Program-made: the position numbers and the translations under genes
Notes under the pieces: model-generated
What the model saw: only the letters and a program-made list of their open reading frames with translations
The model's database searches: none
What the model was told of the DNA's origin: nothing
Assembly (NCBI RefSeq): GCF_004027225.2
Contig: NC_044278.2
Span: 9,672,001-9,736,000 of the forward strand
DNA: 64,000 nucleotides
From: Strigops habroptila
Taxonomy: Eukaryota; Chordata; Aves; Psittaciformes; Psittacidae
Direction: 5' to 3'
In this document: positions 43,759 through 57,900 of the stretch, piece by piece
Layout: every line of letters starts with the position of its first letter
Position numbering within the stretch: position 1 is the first letter of the stretch

Positions 43759-45780
43759 AAATTAACCACCAAATTTAACCCCCTAAAATTACAAAGAATC
43801 AAAGTCCATTTACAGATCAAGTGCAGTAAACTAAATGTTCCTTCAGCACAAAGCAGCACTAGAGAAAGTAAGTGGGAGAGGGAAGGTGGAGGCCAACTGG
43901 CTTAGCTAGGGAAGCAGCAGGTGGCTGCTGCAGTAGCCACACAGGTCAGAGTCTCCATCCTGAAGCACAGACAGAACTGAAGACTGTACTTAAATAATGG
44001 TCACGCAGAGCTGATGTTCAGGCCTTTGCCTATCTTCTTTCAGCAGTTTGACAAGTGATTAACAGGTTTTTATCATTCTGTATCCAATGGGCTGGTTTTG
44101 CTTTTGCAGTGGCTTGTCACTGAGAGGAGTCATAAGGAGGATCTTGCAGACAGTTCTGCCACTAACGTTTACCACAGGTACACGACACTGCAGTTGTCAG
44201 TGGTGATTTTGAAATGTTTACACTGGACAAATGTGGTTCCAAGCATCTGAAATGGCTTGAAAGTACACAGCCCGATGCAAGGGGGAGCGGACGGCCTGGA
44301 CAATCCATTGCATTTACGGAAACGGAACCGCCACTTTCAATCGCGTGGCATCTCTTCAGTTGCACGCAGAGCGTGGTGCCAATGTCAGCTGAAGTCAGTG
44401 AGAAGTGGCTGGCCTTTGCATCAGATGTCTGTGATCCAAGCAGGTCGCAGAGCCAAGTACATGCTGCTAGCAGAAGGGCAGTCTACAGCTGCAGATGACA
44501 GCTGTCATGCAGTCGGCGATGCCTTATAGATGTCACCTGTAGGAACCATGCGTTCCATGCTAATTCATCTCAAGTCCAGTAAACAGCAAGAGGGAAAACT
44601 GAAAGGGCCAGGTGGATCCGGCTGTAAGATTACTATCCTTTGAGCGTAGTGTCATTTCAGTTGTTAAATAAGGGCCTTGACCAGGAGGACTCTGGTTTTA
44701 TCAGGTGAGCTGGAGAAGAAGCTCTTTGTCTCGTGAAACTCTAACGCTCCTTGTGCTAAGTTTTACAAATTCAAATTCCTGTGTTCAGAAGGTAATTTTT
44801 CAGAAGATAAATCTGTTCAAGTCACACTGTGTAAAAATGTAAAGAGGCAGACAAGAATTTTTCAGCCGTAACTATAATACCAACGACCAGACTCTGGAGC
44901 ATGAAGTCAGAAAGGGCTTGATTTTTAAGGAAGGCCCAGCTGGATCATACTGTGCTGGCAAGCAAAAGTGGGGGTAGTTTCTCCATTCTAGAAGCTGGTT
45001 TGGAAAGTCATTTCTGGGGAGGTGGTAAGAGTGACCTATTCGCAGGCTCTTTTTTTGTGGATGGAGAAAAAAACTGGGAAGTCTCCACAGTGGTCTGCAA
45101 TCCAGCTTGGGAGCTAAGTGTTGAGAAGGGATGGGCCCAGATGTGTTCAGTATTCTTTAAGAACCAGAAAACATGTCCATTGCAGCTTGTTGTTGCAGGG
45201 GGTAGAGAACTTATTCCATTATTTGTAACATGTTCTATATGCCAATAACCCCAGCTGGCACATACAGCAAAGGAGATACATTGCGTGTGAAGATATAACG
45301 CATCTCTCTCAGCCATCCAAAGAGGCATCCAGGGAAGAATATGGGGAATTAATTCAGCTACGTTCTCAGAAAGTCTGAATGTCTCCCTGGACTGCAGGCA
45401 CACACTGCAGCAAATAGAAGAGAAAGGCAGCCTTATCTTGGATGCCAGGAGAGTGGGGGCTAGTGGAGGAGGGATTATTTTCCTGTAATAGGAGCAGGGA
45501 ATATCTCAAAGTATAGAAAGGTGCCTCAACTCCACGAAGATGACAGTGGAGAGGTTCAGAATCTAGAGGAGAAGGGTGATTCTGGTGACCCCTTGCCAAG
45601 GAGGGGGCATCCTGCCACGGAGAGCCAAAAGTTTTCCAGACGTATGTAAGAGCATGTGCACAAGGCAAGCGAATGAGCGCAAACAGGATTATGGAAAACA
45701 TTGAGAGAATCACTCCACGGGTGGCTTGTGGCTCGACAACAGGATTGGTTAGGTAGAGGAGCACACAGCACAGGGGCACC

Positions 45781-45968
45781 TCAGAGCTGGAAGCCTTCCA
45801 TGGGAGCCTCACACTGCTGGAAAATGTACTGTTGCTGGCTGAGATCCACCTGTGGGGCAATGCTGCTGTCTTCATCCTCTGTTCCAAAGTAGTGCTCAAT
45901 CAGATCAAAGGCCTTCTGATAAATCTCTTGATTCTCATGGCTCTGCAGGAATTCAATCTTGTCCAGGC
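45781..45968 (-). CDS. KPNA1: KPNA1 terminal exon
   Basis: Acceptor CTTCTCTTTGCAG, then [20 protein letters not shown].. to EGFQL and TGA at 45783-45781. It differs from human only at a few positions (VDLSQQQ for VDLNQQQ). Confidence 0.97.
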
Positions 45969-48900
45969 CTGCAAAGAGAAGTGCATAAAAGTTACAGCTT
46001 GGTGGAAGCATATGACCGTGATCATTTTCAGTCTGTTGTGAACATCAAGTTCTATGACAATTCTCTTCGCACCTCCAGAAAGAGCAGGTGGCTCTATGTC
46101 CTTATGCAGCTTGTACCCTCCACAACCAAAGTAAAAGAGGTTAAACTATAGAGTTCCCTGTAACTGTGTGATGTGTTTCATACTGTCTGTCTCTATCCTT
46201 TCACTGAAAAAACGAGTATCGACAAGATCGAATGTGTAAAGAACAAGGCCTCACCTCAAAGAATTTTTCTGAAGAGACTTTTAGGACCATGTTTCCTGAA
46301 AGTGTGTTCACAGTGCTTTGTTTACAAGAACCATGACTACAGAATCACATAGCTGCAAGTTGGAAGAGACTTCTGGTAATCATCTAGTCAACCTGCAGTC
46401 TAGCCCAGCGCTACTACCAACACCAGGTTAAGTCAGCTGTGTCCAGCCAATCTTCAAAACTTCCAAGGATGGAGACTCCATTACTAATCTGTACTACATG
46501 TATATACAATGCAGTTAAACTCATGCAACCAGTTTTTGGGCACACAATAAGCAGACGGGCAAACTCAGGCCTTGTAGTCAGAAACAAATTAAAAGAATAC
46601 AGCAAGCTAAACTATCTTTAATACCTAGGAATGGTGCTATAATGAAATCCAAGTCTTAGCTACTCTAGAAAATCTCTAATATTGGAAATCTCTAATAGTG
46701 CAGCCGCTTTCTTGCCTGCTCCTTTTACTATGTATGAAGATTAGAGGAAACAATTCTCTGACACTCTGTAGACATTTCTGTAACACTGACATGAAAACGG
46801 AAGTTAACACCTAGAAGCAGGCAAGAAAAAATCCTGTTCTGATACAACTCTTCCCTGGAAGTCAAGGTAACCATGAAGGGACCTAGGGTTCAAGAAGCCA
46901 TGTTCAGTGATAGTATCTTCTTCTGTACTGCTCTCGATAACCCATTTTTATTTTTCTTAATAAAGTACTTGCCAATCAACAAGGAAACTAACCTTAAGAG
47001 CAGCAGTACCTCAGAACTGGGATGAAATCATGCTGATACATGCCAGAACCTCAGCACAGCAAAGGCAAACAATGAAGCTGGGGCTGCTGCCATAATCTTA
47101 CAGGGAAAGGTTTGAAACCTAAACAATAGATCTGTGTGCCTGAACTTTAATTTCCTATGAAGGGAAGATCTCAGTGCCTGAATGACACCCCGGAGGCTCC
47201 CTCAGGGTCAAAAGTAAAAAAAGAAGATCTGCACGCACTGTCTCAAATCTACACACAGATAATGTACAAGATAATGTACAAGATGGAGTATCTTGGCACA
47301 TGGAGACTTATCAAAGAACAGTTAATGTTCAGATAATAGCGATGAGGAAAGTAACGGAATTGGGTCTGCTGAAACTCTAATGGGTTCGTGACCACTGCTT
47401 TAACCTCTGACTTCCACTTTCACCTGTGACTTGCCCTAACTATGTTTTCCTCATACCATATGCTTCTTCAATAAGAGCGCAGTAAGGATTAATGCCAGTG
47501 CCACTGCGTTTGGATTCCTGTTCTCCAAGCCTCAGGATGTTCTCCAGCCCATTCAGCGCTACTTGCACAATCTTTGAGTCCATTACTGTAAGGAGGTCGC
47601 AGAGTGGTTTGATGCATCCCAGTTCTACTAAATACCTGAAAAACACCACATGGAACCCAGTAAATTGTTTGCAAAATTATAATTGGGGTAGCCATTGAAA
47701 CACTTAGCGTGAAGGTCTAAGAACAAAAACAAGCAGATAAAATAGCAACTTGACTGGAGAAAGCATAGACATTTCTTTGTATCTAGTCAATACCCATTTC
47801 TGCTGAACAATATAACTTCAAAATACCTTCTCTCTCTATATATATATAGATGTGAAATAATTTAATTTTGTATTTTAAATTTATAATTATATAGCTATAG
47901 TTTATGGACATTTTCTGCTGATATAAACTATATTAATTTAATATATTTATAACTTTATCGGTTTGGTTTATGCAAAATTGCATAATACAATCGTAACGTA
48001 CTAGTATAAGTTGAGCAGGAAATCCAATACACACAATGCCCACAACGAGCTATTCCTCTCCAGACTGCTAATGCATTTTATTACACTTTACAACAACCAC
48101 TCAGAAATTAGTTTAAACGTTGCACTTAGTTTTTTCACATACGAGAAATAGTTCAATTGGTTAAATGAGCATCGTGCAGCCAAAACACTTAATGTGATTT
48201 CTCCCTAAAGGAATGAATGTCTCATTCACAACTCAATACAAAGACCTGGCTCACTGGACACAACACTGAAAGCATACAGAATGGTTTTGCAGTTTCTGGG
48301 TTATGAGTTTGATTTCTTGCACAAACACAAATTCAGTCAATTGCATTGAAAGATTTGAACTATTTCATACTTGATCTGTTCAGCAGAGCCTCCAGATGTT
48401 GCATTTGTAATTGCCCAAGCAGCTTCCTTCCTTGTCCGAAACTCAGCTGTTTGCAAAATATTTATAAGAGCTGGAAAGATATGGGCATCTATGACTGTCT
48501 GCAAAAAGAAATAACATCTCATGGTTATAACAAAAATAACAAATAACTTCCTTGTCCTGAGACAGCCAATGTCTATGCTCAGCACAACACATTGAACAAT
48601 TAAACGTTTGTTATCAAGTGGCAAAAATCAGTTTTCAGCTTTGCATTCAAACCCCTAGTTCTGCTGGGGCCTGTGCTTATCCCAAAAGAATTCAAAACAC
48701 ATTCAGACTGAAGTGACTGCCATATCTAAGGTGTTACTTAATCATACCTTGACAGCAAAAGAAAGCCCATACTTCCCTTATTTTTCCAGATAGCAGACCA
48801 CTAAGCTAGTAAGTCAGTAAACCACTAAGATCCCCTAACGGGACAAAAAGCCTTCACAAGCCTGTGTGTCATACTACATATCCAGTGGGTGAGACAACAG

Positions 48901-51900
48901 AGCAAAGAAAGAACAAATTGTAAGATCTCCTCAAAACAAGCAAGCACCAATCTATTTTTTCCTGGTGAAAAGACAACGGATGGTTCAGTAGGATGGTTAA
49001 CTGCTTAGCAAACCAAACTGATACAAGTCAAGTGAATATTTAGTCAGCAACTAGTAACTTCCCCTGGAAAAAGCCTTTTGCAATAAGACACAAATGAAAC
49101 TAGTTCAGTTACACAAGTAGAAGGACCTGAAACACATTCATAAGGATCATTCAAAGAAGCAAGAGCTTAGAACTACATTTTTAAACTACTGTTTCACAAA
49201 CATAAGTCATCATAGAACTGATAAAGACGAATTCAAAGAAAGCCAAAGAGATCCTTTTCAAGGGGCTCCCCAGAAAACTAACAATATACAGTGCAAAAAG
49301 CTATAGTCAATTCACGATGTGGATAGTTACCCAGTGGAAAAAAACCTGACATTTCTTTTACCCTTCCTGATTGTCTGGGCACCCACACTGCATCTACTAT
49401 GTAAACCCATACCGCCTGTCAGTTGTATCCACAGTCCCATGAATGCTGTCTCCTTTACCACCGAATCTGCGCTTCCAGTACAGCAATCTGGTGCCCGCAA
49501 GGAAACCATTTACACTTCCATCATGCCATGTTATATTAGATTTGTACTTTGCAAAGCATATTTGGCAAAAAGTTCTCAATTGAAATCTTTGAACATGAAT
49601 GCTGGAAGTGGTAGTTCATAAACAAAAGCCAGCTATTAAAAAAGACAAAAGATAATAGAAAGTATCTTCAAGAAACAGAATGTACTCCCACCCCCAACAT
49701 ATTTTACTGGGAAAACACACTTCATTTTGAAAACTATATAAAAGCAACACACTGTAAAGGTACATCGAATATGAGAGCATCTGCTTTATTAAGGTTATCA
49801 GCTCAAGGACCTTTTCAGCTCAAAGTGAGATAAAAATAACAGGAAAGTAATAAATAAAACACACTGTGACACAAACCTGATAGACAAGGGATAAGAGAGA
49901 CAATGACAAAGGAGGAAAGTAATTTGCAGACAGCCAACATGGACTTCCTAAGTTACAAGACAGGGACAAGTGGGACTGTGCAAAACTTCATAACAAATCT
50001 TTTAACTATCTTGCCAAGTAACCTGCCTCACTAGCCTGTGTGAGGAAGAGTGAGGTGCTAACAAGTGAGATCGGCATGACTGAATTTGAGCCAGGAACCG
50101 CATTCAGAAACCCATGCCTGTGGGGTCAGCAATTAGAGTGGATGGGGGGTCTCAGCATTAGCAGCTGTAGGGGCCATGGAGTAGAGAGAGCATGTTCCCC
50201 AGGTGCCCAGAAAAAGGTGAATTCAGGGCCAGTAACTGGTGTCAAACCTTGAGTGAAGGGGCCCCTACAACTGGAGCAGGTGAGGGTCCCAGCATCAGCC
50301 ACTGCAGCAGGATCACAGTCCATAGGGCCAGTGTGCCTAGAGGTCAGTGGGTGAAGCCAAGTGAGGATCTTGACTTGTCAGCTGCAGTGGGACTGTAGGT
50401 CACAGGACAACAAGACAACATGCCTGGACATCGGCTCTGTGCAATGCAGGAATTTACATCATCCCCAAGTATGGTGGTGGGAGTGAAGGATCACAGTGTA
50501 CATAATTTACTGGCAAACTGGACTAGGTGGCAAGGAGGAGGCCCAGGATCCAGGCATGGACTGAGGACCCGTGCCAATAGTCAAGGGGTTTGCAAGCGTG
50601 GGGCTGCTCAAGATGAATCTGTGCATCTGTTTGCTAGCAAGAATGAAGCTGAACTAACCAGTGAGTAGGATCCAAGTATAGTGAGTTAAGAGAGCTCATG
50701 ATCCAGCCATGGAAAACAGATGGGCAGAGAGCCCACAGTGGTATTCAACAGATTTGTGAACATGTATGTATGCTTGTGGATCTAGAGAGTGAGGGGATGT
50801 GTGTTTTCACTAGTGAACTTCAGTCCTGATCAGCTAGAGAGGAAAAAAGGGACTTGGCAGTCTACGCTTTATGTGAGTCCAGAGTTGAGGTGGAAGCCCT
50901 TATAAGAGCAGGGTGTTAAGGGATGTTAAGTATTCTCTACTGAAAGAACTTGATACAGACCTACAATAGGATACGCCAGGGCATTAGTTTCTTACTATTC
51001 TAGCAAAGAACAAGTGAAAAATCTCATTATTGCATCTTAAATCCTCTCCCCAAAAGAAAACTTTTACGTGAGATTCATTTCCTTAAAAAGGGTCTTCTTA
51101 AAATCAACTTCTTTAGTAAGTACTAAAGTCAGAGTATGTTACATGATAGAATGGAACTAGGTCAGAATCTTAGCTGACAGGCAGTAATATGCTTTGAGCC
51201 TTCTTAATGCCAGAAAAACCTCAGTTACCTTAAAATGCTTCAATTTAAGCTTGTAAAGTAGTAGGAGAATTCTAGAACCAAGGGAACTAGTAATGGGAGG
51301 GCAGCAACTGGAGAATCACAAAAGACTTTGTTTTCCTTCTAGCTCAATCAATTTTGAACTCTTTGCTCCACTGCAAAGACTGGTGAGTAAAATTACTCTT
51401 CTCAGAGTGGAGAAATGTACATTTGAACCTTTTCAGAAGGAGCTGAATCCAGATCTCCCATCTCTTGTGTGAGTGTTCTTATTTCTAATTCCTCTTATTT
51501 CTATTTATCTCTCATTCTATTGTATAAAAGGCTACAGGTACCTTGTTTGCTTTCTGCTCTACAGTGAAGTTGGCTGTCTCTACCGAAGCAGAACAGATGA
51601 AAGCAGCTTCTCATAAGGCACTTTGCTCAAGAGAGAAGCAGATTATCAATCACCATACTTTTATGTTTCCTATTGCTTGACATGCAATGTAAGTGTTGTC
51701 ACCACCTCACCCTAGCATGAGTCTCAGTTAAAGGTACTTAACTGTCCCTCTGTAGTACAGCAGTTTTTCAGCTAGCAGGCTGTTGACAGTTGAAACTCTC
51801 AAAGCTTAGATGTTAAAAAAAAAAAACAACCCAAAAAACCCAACTAACCAACCTCAGCCATTAACTAGGTCAGAAAATAGTTTGCTTTAACCTTAATATC

Positions 51901-54900
51901 TTCACTAGATTTCAGAAGTCCAGTTAAGCAGCATCTATTATTCACACTCTATGCCTTGCACCCTTGCCCACAACAGTTACTCTTGACAGCAAACTAGAAT
52001 GCCTAAGGATTCCTAGCTCTGTGATATTTTGTGTGGGAGCAACAGTTACTGTGGAAATAGGCCATGTTTCCCTTCCACTTTCCATCTAAGTGATAAAACA
52101 GTAAACTACTAAAATAGAATTTTGGGGGTTTTTCCTTGAAGGAAAACAAACTTCAGGCAGAGCAAAAGCCTAAAGGACTGAAGCAGGATGAGGTGCTTGT
52201 AAATTCTGAGGTTTTAGAAAGTGTTAATTCAAATTACTTTTTCAGCATTACTGTATTGTGTGCCTCTCATGTGGAAGTGTGTTGAAGACTTACATAGTGC
52301 ATATAAAATGCTCATGAGAAGCATAGCTTTCGAATAAAATGAACACAGTTAAAGAGATTTCAGTTCAACAAGAACTCTCAAAAGATGTGAAAGAAATAAA
52401 AAAGAAATTAAAAAGAAAAATCAAGATGTAAACTAAGGACTGATGTACAAACAAGTGCAGATCTGAGTCTTTGTCACCTCTTCAAACATCCCACTCTTCC
52501 TTGAAAAATGCAAAGTGCCTTGGCCACTCATGGAAATAGAGGGCAACTGCCCCATACATGCCATAAAGCAAAGGATGTTTAAACATTCTTTTTGAGCAGC
52601 TGATGCATTCCAACACTCTAAACATGACTGGAATTTTTCAAGAAGTGTTAACAGCAGGCAAGAGGGTAACCAAAAAGCAAAGAAATTCCAAACCCTATAT
52701 AGTTTTAGCAGTTTTATATATGGATTTTTCAATCCAAATTATTCTTGTGCTTGCATGTAAGAACAAAGCATACTAACATCCTCCTTCCAAGAGCAATCTA
52801 CAGCAGATGCACAGGCAAGTGTAAACTCTAGTCATGTTTACTTTTCTTTTTCTCCTTTTTTATGTATTTACAGTTGCAGCAGTGAGTTCCAGTTAGACTA
52901 CACCTAGATGAGAAGATACGTGCTTGTTTGTCCTAACTAAACACAGCACCTCCTAATTTCTCCAATGCCTCTTCCTTCAAGGATTTTGCTCAAAAAACCC
53001 CACTCATTCCTCATTCACCTTCTCAGATGCCCCTTGTGTTTCTACAGCATTCTGCCACATCTCCCTTCGCTTGTCTCATAGTCTACAAAACTATTCCTCA
53101 TATGGAATCCAGCTGATGTTTTATAGTCCCTCCTTATCACTCCACTCCTAGCATATCCTTTGAAGACGGATCTACATACAGTGAAGATTTATACCAGAAC
53201 AAGGATTCCCCTTTTGATCTTTTTATCCCTTTCCTGACCATTTCTAATACTCACATTGGTTTTAGGCTGCTACTATGAGGCACTGAGATATCTTGACAAC
53301 ATATGTGTATCTTGACAACACATTAGAAATCTCTTTTCTGCATAATAGGTAATCCAAAGGCCATCCTTTAATACATTAAACTAACACTGAAATTTTTGCC
53401 TACCTGCACCCATTCATATTAGTTGGAATTGCAGTCCATTTGACTTGTAACTAGGAGTCTTTCAGAAAACTGAAATTGAATTTTCATTGAAATCTGCATT
53501 TTCAAATTTAACTTGAAATGGAACTGAATCATAATGCTCAGTCCTTCAGCAAATCTGGCCCTCATTTCTGAAGTGTCAACTTTTTTGTCTTTGCTTTAAA
53601 ACAGATGGTATCCCTTGTGCTATGACCCTCCAAGAGGGTTGCCTGTCTCTTGGAAACATTCTATCCTTATTTCAATCAAGCTTCATCACTTTATAGTATT
53701 TGATTTTTAAAGAGTGAAGCTAGATAAAAGTCAATTATCAGAGTTTTATTACATCTGCAAGGATGTTGAATCTAAATACATTGTAGCCACTGTTAGGGAG
53801 CAGGTCTTCAGCAGTATATTAAATTAGTATTTTGAGCTGGTCAATACCAAGTGAACTTACTTCTCCTCTTTGGTTCCCATAAATAAATCACTTGAGGCAT
53901 GCAAAAATACACATACACGTTTAGTATGCAAGTGCTGTCTACATAAGATTCATCATATAAATGTGAAAGCAAAAAAGTCTTACAGCATGACTGTTCCCTG
54001 CAAGCTCTCTCGTTACCTTTAACAACTCAAGATTACAGTCACCACCCTAGCTGGCAGGTGTGATACAGCCTTACTGCTATCAACTCCTCCTCCTGGCTAG
54101 GACTTTCAGGCCATAGAGGCTTCTCAGTTACTTGTGTTCCAGTTCCCTTTTTATTGATTCAATTCACAACTGCTTTTTAAATAACATAACAAATACTTGT
54201 AAGCCAAAGCTACTTAACATGATGGCATGAGTACAAAATCACTGCCATTTGAGAGGCAGGAGGAAAGCACTTCAGATCTCAGTTCTAATGGACTTTTATG
54301 GTGTTGACACAGACACCTAAGCCTAAATACTCCAAACCGTGTGTAAAGCAAATTTCTAGACAGTTTACACTAGGTTGCTACTGCTGACAGGAAGAGCCTG
54401 TACTATAAAGAACTGCTGAGGTTTTCAGGCAGAACAAAAGAATTAAAGGTAATCTAGCTCTGCTGCCCTCAATGTGCTATGATGTATAGGATTCACCACA
54501 GGTAGAAGCCTGAAAACAGATTTTGTACAAACACAAACGTAAAACTGAGACTTTCATTGGTCCTCAAACAAATATAACCTTGTCAGCAATGACTATTTTG
54601 CTCCTAATTGAGACTTTTTGATGTCCTGCCACCACAAACAGCATATGAAGATTTCAGACCACTCATGCGAACTATGGCATAAACCAAACACACTTTAGAT
54701 TTAAGTAATTTGATCCACAGTTTGCCTGTGTAAAGCACAACTCTGTGTGAATCATGTCATTCCTTTTCCATGTCCCCAGCATCACTGTGGTCTTTTGGAA
54801 AAGAGCCTCTTTACTCCAATTTGTAAAAATATGTTTCATTCCAGAGTTTTTCAAACTAACAGGCAACGTATCATTTGCTACACTGGCCCATGTCACATTT

Positions 54901-57900
54901 CAGCAAGGACAGGAAACTCTAAAGGAGGAAAAACATGGCATAGATCCTGTTGCTACCATGCCTAACCATACTCAGGTTTCCCAATGTTCTTGTGAGAATT
55001 TAAGGTATATTAGAAAAGAAGTTATAAGTTTCTTAACCTGTCAACAGGAGAGAACTCCTATGATGTCTTCACTGTCAGATATGGAAGATTGTGTCTGATG
55101 TACTGCCTTTCATAGCTTTTCAACGGCTTGCGACCCCCTTCAGAAGGGCCGACAGTCAGGATTTAGCTTCAGTTGTGCAGTTCTCCTTCTGACTCCCAGG
55201 AAGATGTAGTTCCCCTTCTCCCTGACTGGGGAAGCTATCCACTGAAGTACAGCAAAGCTGTATACAAACTAGGAAATTAACAAACAAAAACTATACTTAG
55301 TGACAATCATGACTGCATCAGGATATACACATCCAACCCAAACCTTAAATGCACAGAAATAAAGAGGGGAAAGACTGCTGTATTCCACCACACTTTTCTG
55401 TTGCCTAGGCACTGTTGATAACACACTCTGAAAGGCTTTCACTTCCACCTTTGGTGGAGGAAAAAAACCCCAAACCTCCTATGCTTTAATATAGGATTAT
55501 TCAAGTTTAGCACTTACTTTCACACATTTCATGCATGTTAACTTATATTGCCTTAACACTAGAGTTTACTTGATTGTGTTTGAGTGCAAGTCTAATGGCA
55601 ATAGGCTGCTGCCTTATCTTTTAGAAATGGCAGTGAAAGCCTTTGGGAGTGTGCTACCAAACAGCATTGTAGGCAGTATGAAAGTGGAAATGAATATAGA
55701 AGTCCTTCCCTCTAACTTTATATTTCTATACTTTAGAGTGGGTGGATGCAGGGAGTGTAACCCAATGCAATCTTAAACAACACTAAATATAGCTCTGTCT
55801 GTTAATATTGGTTAGGTGAAATACCTAACAGGTTTGCTTTTTTTTCTTGCTGTGTGGAAGGGATTGCTAGATTGTGGCTTGAGCACTGCCCACAGTTTCC
55901 ATGTTATTCTAACATTCCAACTGCTCTGAAGCAGCAATCCACCAGTTAGGTCAGCTGGTAACTAGCAATAATGTGGTTACTAAGCCAGGCAGACATTCAG
56001 GAAGAAAAATCACCACGTGCTGACATTATTATTCTCTGATTTCTGGCTAAAGATTGTGCATGATTCTATGTTCAAAATCCAATGAGTACCATGGAGACTG
56101 GAATGGATTTTGTTACAATCTATGACCTCTAGTAGGAACTATAGAGCAGTTTGGAAGGACTGGAGAGAAAGGAAAATAAATTATTTAGTATAGAGCTACA
56201 TCTAGTATTTCAGAATTCCTTCTGTAAGGAAGACCAATTCTCAAGAAATACTGTTTTAATTCATCCCAATATGAAATTAATTTAGAGAAAGAAAAAAAAA
56301 CCCAAACCCTTCAACTCAAAGATGAAACAGGTTCATCCATTTAACTTAGTTAAATCAGATATTCTTCCCAGATGGGAATTATCCTTTGTTCTCACAGCTA
56401 CTAAGAACAGACTAGGCTTTTATTCTCCATTTTAGCATATGACCGCATTTGAGAAACACTTTACCAAACAGCACCTTCCAACTTCAGAAATTATTTTAAA
56501 GTGGTTTTCAGCTTAAATGTTTACAACGATTTTAACACTAAGAAAGAGTTGTCTGAAGTAACACCTCAGAGAAGTTTTCTGAGAAAAGCAGATGTATCAG
56601 CTCTGGAGCTGAAAGGAGGTTTCATCGCACCTTGTATCTCACATGACATTCCCTAGGTTGAAACTAGAAACTAAATGAATTAAAAGCTTTTCTAGAATTT
56701 GTTACACATCTGTGATGACAGTTTCCTTCCAACACAAGATAATCATTGCAATTATACCTGCAATTGCCAATTGTACTTCCAAGAAAGAGCGGCCTCAAGA
56801 TCTCCAATCAAGCATGTTGTAAACATGCTCCAACATCTTTTACTTCACAACTTTCTTCTAACAGTCCTTTTGCAGTTCCAAAAAATCTAAGCCTCATGAT
56901 GGGCAAGATTCCCAATATGTCATAACTACCAGGATAGTTACCTCCTGCTCAGAATAAAAACCACTATTTTTTTAATCTCATTTTTATAACTGCCATTCTA
57001 GATTAAATTGGTATGCACTTATGACAGTGTTTTGCTATATAGCATGCGTGTGCTCAGAGTTCAAAGGCAGTTTAGTTACTCTGACTGGAGCATGAGAAAT
57101 TCTTAAATGAACCATAGATATCACTTCTGAGAAGCTGCTTCTCACATTTTTTTTCCCCTGGACTCAAGTAATGCATCAGCATGCTTCCAACCTTGTATGT
57201 GACATATCCTAAGGCTGCTTTAAGCTGGATTCTTTTAAATCTACATGTATTTTGGGTGATTTGGTTGATACTGCGTGTTCTTCCTGATGCAAGAATCCTG
57301 AGAAAGCAAGCTTCTACTCACACGACCACAACAATTTTTCTATGCAGTTAAGGGTTTTATACTTCTAAAGAATCACCTTCTAGAAATGAAGGTGCAATAT
57401 TAATGGCTCATAGCATTAATTTCCCTCTTCCTGCCTTCCCACATGACCTTTCCAAGTCACAAAGGAATTCTAATCTGCTCTCGGTAGAAAGGGGGCTGAC
57501 CTAAACTGGTGACAAGGCACCTCAAACCACTTTGAAACTACTGAACACACATGCAGAAGTACCTAATGATATTTTGGGGTTTTTTTTAGCTAGATTAGGC
57601 AAATTTTGTTTTAACAAAGGAGAGATTATTTTAAATCCTTACTTGTTTTCAAATAAAGACATAATGACAACAGTTTAGAGGATACTGGAACACCAAGAGT
57701 ATAGTTAAGACTCTCCACCTAAAGCCTTACTTTTACATGTCTGAGTAGTGGATACCAGGTGTAAGAATACTGTGCAAACAAGGACAGGCACTTATTCCTT
57801 CACTTGAAGGCATGGTACAGTGGATACTTATATAGAAGTCACAGAAATAAATACACTATTGAAATAGCTTCTGGGGCACTAGAATTTAAGTTACCTCTAG

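Larger units (their letters stand above)
39433..45780. other. Tail-to-tail interval between FAM162A and KPNA1, including both 3' UTRs
   Basis: Candidate FAM162A poly(A) signals are ATTAAA at 39570-39575 and AATAAA at 40786-40791. Candidate KPNA1 signals on the minus strand are AATAAA at 42654-42659 and 42512-42517, which would give a 3' UTR of about 3.1-3.3 kb. WDR5B, an intronless gene found here in human, is absent: no WD-repeat frame exists on either strand. A TA/CA microsatellite and a poly-T run are described separately. Confidence 0.5.

Noticed and set aside
45366-45899. Minus-strand 177-codon frame overlapping the KPNA1 last exon and its 3' UTR
   Set aside because: Out of frame with the verified KPNA1 coding sequence, which is nearly identical to human in the other frame.
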